This document shows, in pieces, positions 1 to 8,100 of a stretch of 34,741 nt of DNA. This stretch comes from a virus. The position numbers and the translations under genes were made by a program. Positions within the stretch are counted from its first letter, which is position 1. Each line of letters begins with the position of its first letter. A model generated the notes under the pieces. That model saw nothing but the letters and a program-made list of their open reading frames with translations, had not been told where the DNA came from and did no database searches. Location: IMG/VR virus record IMGVR_UViG_3300042673_000319, positions 1 to 34,741 of that record, one strand, 5' to 3'.

Positions 1-2666
1 TGGGCAGGAGAATTAGTATTGTAAGCTACACCACTTGGAGAGAATCTGTAGTTGTACATGTTCTCATAAACGTTAAGTGTTTGATTCTCAAGCTTGTTCT
101 GAGCAGTTTTATTAGCAATAGATTTAAGAGCTTCAAGAGCTTGAGCTCTAGTGTTAGATTTAGCTTGGGCCTGTCTAACGTATTGTTGATCAAGAATTTG
201 TAAGTTTTTCAACTGAGCATCATTTAACAAAGCTCTGTTTCTATTGTAAGTACCCATCTTGTTAGCTTGATTGACTCTGCTTTGTTCTCCCAATACTCTG
301 TTCTTAGCTTCTAATGACTGAGCCATAATCTGTGCTTGGGCTGCTGGATTTGAACCTGCAGCTCTGATGGCAGCTCTAGACTGAGAGTCAATAGCATTAA
401 TCTGATCATTAAAAGAAATGTCATATGGAGTATCTAACATTGGCTGGAAGGTTTGAGCCTGTACAGGTTCTAACTGATTGGTAGCCATTGCATAATATTC
501 AGGATATATCTCTTCAGGGTCAAGACCTAATTTAGTTCTAGGTCTTAAGAATGGAGCAATGTTTGACAAAGCCATTTGACCTAATCCTTTCCAATCAAAA
601 CCTTTTCCTTTGTCTGAAGCTTCTTCAGCTCCACCAACCCCACCAGGAAGTAAGTTATTACTTGTACTTAACTTATCACCAGTCACTGTAACTGTAGGAA
701 GAGTTGTATTCATTGAACTAAATCCTGGTTGATAAGGTATTTGAGTATATTCATCTCTTGTAGGAACTCCACTTAATGCTGAAGACACAACATTGTTTAC
801 AATATCTCTTCCTGTAGGGCCAGGATATAAATCAGGAGCATCTGAAAATGGTGTACCACTATATGGAACATTAGTTCCTTTTTGTGCTATCATACGAGGA
901 TCTTTTTCTTTTACTAATTTACCTTGTGCTAACTCATCACTCTTAACACCTAACTCACTAGCTGTATCAAGAATAGCATTCTGAACAGCTGCTAAGTTTT
1001 GTTTTAAAATAGCTGCACTTCTTAATTTCATGTTGGCTCCCATAAGTTGAGCTTGACTTGTATTCATTTTCAATTGATCAAACCCACTATTTCCTGTAGT
1101 CATATCTGCTCTTTCTGTAGCTTTTTCTATTAGCTTATTTTGTTTCTTTTCCACCTTGCTTATATCTTCAGCAACACGTTTGAACTTCTTACCTTTTGCA
1201 TCTGCTATACCAAACTCATCAGCAGCCATTTGTGATAATTTCATATTACCAAATACCACCATGCTGCTATCACGTCCACCATCTCTCAATTTAACTGCTG
1301 GTTCACCACCTTCAACTTCTACACCATTCTCACCAAAGTTAATAGGAATACCACCATCATCATGTGATCTACCTTTGAACATAACTGTCTCACCACCATC
1401 TGGTAAGAAAGGATTATAAGAAATAGTTTCTGCTTTACCACCTTCAATCACTTCTAAATCACCATTCATATCTGATGCTGTACCATTTTGAGCTTTAGGC
1501 ATATTTAGTCTACCAGTGAACATTGCTGCTGCACTAGGAGGAGTATAAGGTACTTGTGCAAGATGACCACCACTTCTTAACATATCTGCATCATAAGGAG
1601 GCTTTAACAAATCTTTAACATTATAATCACCAAACTTAGCAATCACTTGTGGATTGTATTCAGGATTCATATATCCACCATGTTCCATAGACTTACTAAA
1701 CTGACCACTTTGTAATTGATTTTGCCATGCTGCTTGTTGTGTATTCATAGCAGTTTCATCTTGATACTTTTTTAATTTTCTAGCATCTTTAGCACCACCT
1801 AATAAGTTACCTCCAACTTGACCTAACAACTTACCAGCCATTCCACCTAAAGGACCAAACAAAGCAGTTCCTGCAGCTTCTCCTACAGCACCACCTATTT
1901 GTGCTTGACCAGAATCTTGGAAGTACTCTCCTAATTCTGCTTTGGGCATCTTACCACCTTTCTTATATTGTTTTATATTCTTAGATTCAATTGGTTCATA
2001 TCCACCATCTGTATAAATATCACCAGGATTGTATGTATTTTGAATCTCTGTAGGATTGCCACCAATCATTGTACCATTCTGAGCTGCCAAATAGTTTGTA
2101 CCTGATCCATAAGGATTACCTAATTGTCCAGGTTGTACTAAAGAATCTTCTGGTCTTACATACTTACGCTCAACTTTTTCTCTTGTAGTAGCAGCTTGGC
2201 TAGCAAGTCCTGCTAGTTGAGCTGATTGATTAGCCTTCTTGATATTTTTCTTTTGTTGACCTATTGCTTGTGCACCACCTATAATTGCTGGTAATGCATT
2301 AAGACCAGCCATAGCTGCACCTGCAGCACCTCCACCAGCACCAGCAGCTTTTGCACTACCAAATCCTTCAGGAGGAGGAGTTGCTCCATAACCTGCAGCC
2401 ATTGTATCATACTGACTTACAGACTTTCCACTCATAGGCATTTGAAACATTCCTGTATTAGGATTAACTGAACTACCATATTGAGCAATAGGAGGATTAC
2501 CAAAGTCAGTCAACTGATGTAATTGATCATTAACCATTTTACTTCCCATAGCAGCTTTCTTAAATGCTTTACCATGAGCTTTCATAAATGCTTCCTCTGA
2601 TGGATACTTCTTGTAGAACTCCTTCTCAGATTTAACTTTAGCCATCTTTAACATTTGGTCTTTCAT
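1..2666 (-). CDS. crAss-type virion cargo/ejection protein (partial, runs off left edge)
   Basis: An uninterrupted leftward frame of about 888 codons has a start here but no stop before the window edge, so the C-terminus is missing. The N-terminus (MAKVKSEKEFYKKYPSEEAF) and the internal motif HDDGGIPI...VEVEGGEPAVK (about residues 440-465) resemble large internal virion proteins of crAss-like phages. Two Gly/Ala-rich hydrophobic stretches (about residues 107-137 and 250-290) could insert into membranes, as expected of a protein ejected with the DNA. The C-terminal part is rich in Gln, Asn and Ala and looks helical. It follows the other cargo gene by 18 nt. An alternative start is the ATG at 2645 (MAKVK...), which may be the true one. 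No enzymatic domain was recognised. Role inferred from family and position. Confidence 0.75.
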   Translation of the reverse strand, partial: MKDQMLKMAKVKSEKEFYKKYPSEEAFMKAHGKAFKKAAMGSKMVNDQLHQLTDFGNPPIAQYGSSVNPNTGMFQMPMSGKSVSQYDTMAAGYGATPPPEGFGSAKAAGAGGGAAGAAMAGLNALPAIIGGAQAIGQQKKNIKKANQSAQLAGLASQAATTREKVERKYVRPEDSLVQPGQLGNPYGSGTNYLAAQNGTMIGGNPTEIQNTYNPGDIYTDGGYEPIESKNIKQYKKGGKMPKAELGEYFQDSGQAQIGGAVGEAAGTALFGPLGGMAGKLLGQVGGNLLGGAKDARKLKKYQDETAMNTQQAAWQNQLQSGQFSKSMEHGGYMNPEYNPQVIAKFGDYNVKDLLKPPYDADMLRSGGHLAQVPYTPPSAAAMFTGRLNMPKAQNGTASDMNGDLEVIEGGKAETISYNPFLPDGGETVMFKGRSHDDGGIPINFGENGVEVEGGEPAVKLRDGGRDSSMVVFGNMKLSQMAADEFGIADAKGKKFKRVAEDISKVEKKQNKLIEKATERADMTTGNSGFDQLKMNTSQAQLMGANMKLRSAAILKQNLAAVQNAILDTASELGVKSDELAQGKLVKEKDPRMIAQKGTNVPYSGTPFSDAPDLYPGPTGRDIVNNVVSSALSGVPTRDEYTQIPYQPGFSSMNTTLPTVTVTGDKLSTSNNLLPGGVGGAEEASDKGKGFDWKGLGQMALSNIAPFLRPRTKLGLDPEEIYPEYYAMATNQLEPVQAQTFQPMLDTPYDISFNDQINAIDSQSRAAIRAAGSNPAAQAQIMAQSLEAKNRVLGEQSRVNQANKMGTYNRNRALLNDAQLKNLQILDQQYVRQAQAKSNTRAQALEALKSIANKTAQNKLENQTLNVYENMYNYRFSPSGVAYNTNSPA

Positions 2667-2684
2667 ATTGAACGTTTGTATGAT

Positions 2685-4280
2685 TTATTTATATTTGTCT
2701 AACCAGCCACCTTGTTTGTATTCAGGAGATTCAAAAGGCATCAGTCCTTCTGGAGGAGCATCTGTTGGTCCTTGATTTCCTAATCCTTTTTTACGATCAA
2801 GAAACAACTTTTGATTATATGCTCTTATTTCTTCATTAGTAAGTCGTCTTGATGTGCTAGTTGGTTTAGGAACTTCTTTATATCCTTGTAACCAATTTTC
2901 TTTATATAACTTAACATTAGGATTAGATGTAGATATAGGTGCTTTTGAATAAACAACTGGATCGTCAAACATAGGTCCAGTAAAACCCTGTGTATTCTCA
3001 TTTACAAAAAGTTCTGAATTTCCTTTTACTTCTGCCATATATGGTCCTTCATATCCTGCTCTTCCAGTAGCGTTTCTAAATCTTGTATCTAAAGGATATC
3101 CTTTATTATAATATGCATACTCTTGACCTAGTTCTTTTGGAGGTCTAACTATACCACTCTCTAGAGCATCTGCATATCCTCCTTCACCTATCATTCTATA
3201 ATAAGCATCTGTCTTAGGTTTAAATGCTAAAGGATTTAACTTATAAGCATTCTTTAAAGCTGTCTCTTCTGTAAGATATTTACCTGCAGCTTTAGCACCC
3301 TTACCAACAAGCTTACCTGCAAGTAGTCCACCTTCCATTATCATTGCTGCTTCTATAGCATCTTGTAGATTACCAGATGCTTTAGATCTAGCAAACTTAT
3401 TTAATGGTTTGTTTTCATCAGCTATTCTTTGTAACTTCTCTCTATCTAATCTCTCTGCTTCTCCTTTCTTAGGAGTGTATTGAGACATTGTAGTTCTGTT
3501 AGCATTTTGTCTAGCTAAGAACTCCTCAGCTTGTTTCTTTAAATCTACATTTAATCTTGTACCATCTTGAGCCATTGGATACTCTGTAACTTTCTCACCA
3601 TCAAATTTATAATCTTGACCAGGCTGCATCATTTTTGTATCACCTGTATCAGATACACCAAGTACAGGATAGTCAACTCCCTGCATAGTGATGTCATTAG
3701 AATTGATTTCTGTTATCTCACCTGGATAAGCTAATTGTCCTCTGTCATCTTTGATTACAGAGCCATTCTGAGCACTTGCTTTTGTCTTCTTAGTATACTT
3801 ACCATTAGCAGGAGCTGAGCCAGCTGTGCGTGCGTATGTGAATCCTACAGATCCTGGTAAAGATCCACCCATTTGAAGTGTTGCAAGTTCTGGATCAGGA
3901 TCTGTTCCTCCAGTAGCTTTCCAATTATTATCAAATACTATTGTAGCTCCACTTCTTGTTCTAACTTGCTTAGCACCAATCTTTTTAGCTTGTTTTGCCA
4001 TAGCTTCCCAATCAGGAACTTTTGATCCATCCTTACCAATTTTTTCAATGTCATCAATCACTGGAAAAGATTTAGCCTTTTGCATATACCCACCATTCTG
4101 AAACTGACCCCCCCATGCAGGAGAATAGTCTCTACCCTTAGTATTATATCCAAGTCCTACAAAGTCAGGACCTACAGATGCTTTTGCATCATTGTAGTTA
4201 CTTTGTTTGCCATAGTTATCCTTAGTCTTTTTCTTTAAGACCAAGCCACCTTGTTCATATTTGTCTAACCAATTTGCCAT
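2685..4280 (-). CDS. Cargo/ejection protein with C-terminal ADP-ribosyltransferase-like domain
   Basis: A 531-residue protein. The N-terminal half carries crAss virion signatures: GFTYARTAGSAPANG (146-160), KTKASAQNG (165-173), then blocks around YPGEITEI (185-192), ITMQGVDYPVLG (197-208) and VTEYPMAQDG (231-240). Residues 309-336 form a Gly/Ala-rich hydrophobic segment. After it, residues 347-460 look like a separate globular domain: YYRMIGEGGYADALESGIVR (360-379), an aromatic-rich stretch (387-410) and a GPYMAEVKG strand (412-420). This layout recalls ART/PARP-type toxin domains, but the assignment is inference. The motif WLDKY occurs at both ends (4-8 and 526-530) beside Gly-Gly. The start overlaps the upstream stop as TAATG. 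It is probably packaged in the virion and delivered into the host. Confidence 0.75.
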   Translation of the reverse strand: MANWLDKYEQGGLVLKKKTKDNYGKQSNYNDAKASVGPDFVGLGYNTKGRDYSPAWGGQFQNGGYMQKAKSFPVIDDIEKIGKDGSKVPDWEAMAKQAKKIGAKQVRTRSGATIVFDNNWKATGGTDPDPELATLQMGGSLPGSVGFTYARTAGSAPANGKYTKKTKASAQNGSVIKDDRGQLAYPGEITEINSNDITMQGVDYPVLGVSDTGDTKMMQPGQDYKFDGEKVTEYPMAQDGTRLNVDLKKQAEEFLARQNANRTTMSQYTPKKGEAERLDREKLQRIADENKPLNKFARSKASGNLQDAIEAAMIMEGGLLAGKLVGKGAKAAGKYLTEETALKNAYKLNPLAFKPKTDAYYRMIGEGGYADALESGIVRPPKELGQEYAYYNKGYPLDTRFRNATGRAGYEGPYMAEVKGNSELFVNENTQGFTGPMFDDPVVYSKAPISTSNPNVKLYKENWLQGYKEVPKPTSTSRRLTNEEIRAYNQKLFLDRKKGLGNQGPTDAPPEGLMPFESPEYKQGGWLDKYK

Positions 4281-5146
4281 TACTTGTAAGAGATTTGAGA
4301 TGGTGCAACAATGAATTGAGAAACTATATGAGCTGTAGAACTGTTATCTAAGATGTGTCTCACCTTAAGATCTTTAGCTCTTAGTGGTTCTTTCTTAAAT
4401 GATCTTTTTCCATAATCCATATTTGCTTGGTTTACAAGCTTATCTATTGATAAAGACTCACAGCTTGTTGTAAACAAAGGTACAGATTTACTTTTAATTA
4501 ATCCCCAGAAAGTATTATATTGATAGAAATTATCTGACTTAGTATAAGTGATAGTTTTACTTTCAGTATTATAGATTGGGTAGGTTAAGTATTGTTGTAG
4601 GTTATGCATTGGCTTTGGTACCAATTCTAATATACCTGTAGACTGTTGGCTATTGTATAGCACAGCTTTGTTAAACCATTGATTATCAACACTTATCTGA
4701 GCATTATCATTAAACACACCATCAACAATAGGTAAGTAGTTAAACACCTTACTGTAGTCTTTTATATTTTGAAGAATCTCATCATACGTTTGGTAGGCAA
4801 ATGGATACTCTATTATGTAAGGTTCTACGTTACCATAGTATTTATTGTAGTTAACTACATCAGTTAAGTGTCTCCATAAAGAACCTGTATTACATTCTGT
4901 GTAAGGCAATGCAGCAAGTTGTTCTATAGTGGCAGTGCCAATAGTAACTTGTAAAACTATATGGCATTTACCTGTAGATGTTATAGTAATTGTAGTGACA
5001 GAATTATCCACACTGACAGTATACCCATCAATAAGATTTTGTTTGGTTATATCAGTGCCCAAGACAGTCCCTAAGTTATCAGAGATATCAAAGGGTCCAG
5101 TTCTGCCACCTGAACATGTTAATCTTATTATTACTGTTTTAGCCAT
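4280..5146 (-). CDS. C-terminal part of split muzzle protein, fused to a GPF-type N-terminal domain
   Basis: 288 residues in two parts. Residues 1-72 are a small beta-rich domain (TVIIRLTCSGG, RTGPFDI, LIDGYTVS, STGKC) closely matching the N-terminus of the 187-residue protein at 14375-14938. Residues from about 85 on (SLWRHLTDVVNYNKYYGN, NVEPYIIEYPFAYQ, KSFxxEPLRAKDLKVRHIL-type ending, VSQFIVAPSQISYK) look like the C-terminal portion of the crAss muzzle/stabilisation protein. That portion is normally continuous with the protein encoded just upstream. It lies 10 nt after the muzzle stop and overlaps the next gene as TAATG. I infer a muzzle gene broken into two co-expressed parts. Recognition of the C-terminal part is from memory of the family, so moderate. 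Confidence 0.65.
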   Translation of the reverse strand: MAKTVIIRLTCSGGRTGPFDISDNLGTVLGTDITKQNLIDGYTVSVDNSVTTITITSTGKCHIVLQVTIGTATIEQLAALPYTECNTGSLWRHLTDVVNYNKYYGNVEPYIIEYPFAYQTYDEILQNIKDYSKVFNYLPIVDGVFNDNAQISVDNQWFNKAVLYNSQQSTGILELVPKPMHNLQQYLTYPIYNTESKTITYTKSDNFYQYNTFWGLIKSKSVPLFTTSCESLSIDKLVNQANMDYGKRSFKKEPLRAKDLKVRHILDNSSTAHIVSQFIVAPSQISYK

Positions 5147-5156
5147 TTATTATTTT

Positions 5157-8100
5157 TTAAAGACAATCTACTCCAGCACAAGATGTTACTGGGTCTGAAA
5201 ATAAACCAACTGATCCTTGAATTCTTCTATATCCATTAGCTGCACCTCCATAGTAACCAGCAGGAGCAGGTATGGTTAAAAACTGATCTACATACATAAC
5301 TGATGCAAATTCAAAATATGGAACACCATTATCATCTACCCAGAATTGAGTCACTAAGGTATATCCTGATGGTACAGGAACTATTGGAAGTTCTGAAAAT
5401 ATAAATGCACCAGAACTATTTACATATATTAACTTTTGTACACAACAAATACCAGTGTAAGGAGCATTTGTTTCATTATAACCAATAGCACTTGCATCCA
5501 AAGGTACATATGTAGGTGCTGGTGGTAATGTAGTAGTAGTGGTTGTAGTTAGTGTTCCACATTCAGCTATACCTGTTACTTCGCCATCAAAACCTGTTAC
5601 TTCATAAGTACAGTTACTTCCAGGAATATTACATGGTCTAGCATAGAACCCAGCAGGAGCAGGATTTCCAACACTAGGTAAAGAATAGAAATGACTTCCT
5701 AATACAATAGGAGTTTCAACTACTAATACATATACAGTTGTGAGAACATTAAGTTCATAATTATCACAAGCTTGGTTTGGATCAAATGCATTAAAACCAT
5801 ATTCTATAGTTGTCCATTCAGATTGTGTTGTACTAGTACTTGTAGTAGTTGTTATCTCACCACATGTTCCAACTTGAGTAGGCCCTATAACTATACCTGA
5901 AGCAGAAGGAGTTTGACCATCGCATAAACACCCACTACCTGAATCATTTGGACCTAAAGCGTTACTTTGAGGATTACCATTACAATCTGTCCACTGTACT
6001 ATTCCACCTTCTTCACCTGCTGTCCAAGTCCAATTGAAACAGCCAACTACACCAATTGATTGACAATAAGTTGTAGTGGTGGTACTAGTGGTACTTGTGC
6101 TTGTACTTGTAGTTGTACTTGTACTTGAACTTGTAGTAGTAGTAGTGGTTGGTGGTGGAACATATGTAGCTGTACCATTTAAAGCACACTCTAATGGAAC
6201 TGCTGTTGTAGTAGTTGTAGTGGTTGGAGAAGGTATCTCTGTAACAGCTACTGCTGATAATTCACATCCTTCATTTAATCCAGAATAGTAGAAACCATTT
6301 TCTCCTATGTAGAAATTAGGTATGTATGTATGGAAACTTACCCAAGCTTTGGTGTTCATGTTAAATGATGCAGTCCATGACTTATTGCAGAAGTATTCTA
6401 CATCTGTTAGATTTACATATCTTATAACTGATGTATTACCAGCCACTGGTTGATTTATATAAAACTTTTGTAAAGCTTCATTATAGTATATTTGCTTATT
6501 AGGTTGAGGGATATAATCTAACTTAGTTATAATTATTCTCTCAAACTTACTATCATATACACCATGTAAACCAAGACCATTGAAGTGGTTATCTATATTT
6601 GCTGTAGGGAAGTGTCTTAATATTTCAAATGCTAAATGGTCTGTAAAGAATCTGTTTAGACCACTACCAAACGCTGAGATATCTATTGCTTTGGTAGCAC
6701 CAGCTATCAAAAATATTTGACCTCTCTTAGCATCTATTGTTATTTGTCCATCAGGTATTTTAAGTAAGAACTTGTTTTGAGAACCTACATAACCTAGGTC
6801 AGTTTCAGCATAATCAATTGCAGGAGCTGATGTGAATAATGTAGGATTACCTAAGAACGCTGCCTGAGGACTACTTGTGTTCATTGTTAATAAGTTACCA
6901 TAAAGCAATGACTTGTTTTCAAATCTAGCTAGGGTAGCTTTATTCTGTATACCATCTAGTGATACTAACTTACCATAGTTCTGAGGGAAGTCAAAGAAAC
7001 TTATTGGACGATATATCAACCAATTATTAATTCTATTATCAGAATAACTTTCTTGTGGATCAGAGTATATAGCTCTGAATGGGAAGTATGTAAAGCAAAG
7101 TTGCTTTATCCAATCTGAAGGTAAATGAGAGAAAAAGTTCTCTGTGTTTTGTTTAGAGAAAGTTGTATTGTAATAGTATGTGTTATCAAGTGCAATAGGA
7201 ACTCTGCTTTCTTGGAACCAAGTATCAGGAATACCTGAGCTCACGTGTGGGTAGAAGTCACCCTCTAGGTTATTAAATGCCTGACGTAAGTCTACATTAA
7301 TAGAACTCTCTACATAGAAGTAAGGAATACCATAAGCAAATAGATACATCTTACCATCATAGATATAGTTTTGTGAACCAGCTAATACAGTACCTGGAGC
7401 AGGAGTTGTAGAAGAGGTAGTGGTAGTTGTACTAATATTATCCACTATATAATCATTAGGACAGTCTAAATAGTGAGCTTTGGTAGAAATGATATTCTTC
7501 ATTAAAGTACCACCTACAAAGTAATCAGATAATTCAGATCTAGCAGAATACCAATATTGTGGATAGGCTACATTACCTAACTCATCGTAGTAAATGTCAC
7601 TATCATCAGGAGCTCCCACTCTATTATCAATAAAGAAAGGAAGCTTAGTTTTGAATCCAAACTTACCAATATATGTATCACCACCAAATATTACTTCAGT
7701 GGCTGGAAGAGAACTAAATATTCTTTGGAATCCTGTATCAATTGTTTGATAAGAATATATTTGTCCATATTGATTATTATTAATAGCCTTTATTGAAGCA
7801 TAATAAGATACAACTTTTATATCTTCTTGCTGCTCAGGAGCACTACAGTTATTTGCTTGAGAAATAGTAAATCTTGAATCATCAGATATCTGACTTACAC
7901 CTGCTATGTATAAAGAAGGAGTTTGATTAGGGAATGGTAGAGGATCAATAGGATTTACTACCCCAGTTCTTTTTTCAATAGTTTTAGTATATATTGAAGA
8001 CTCTCTATTAAAGTTATTAAGATCATGATTATCACCTACATTCTGTACACCTGGGAATACATATTGACACTTATCAAGTTGTCTTTGTTTAATACCTATA

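Noticed and set aside
6076-6288. Plus-strand frame rich in Val
   Set aside because: It is the reverse complement of the Thr-codon linker tract in the muzzle gene.
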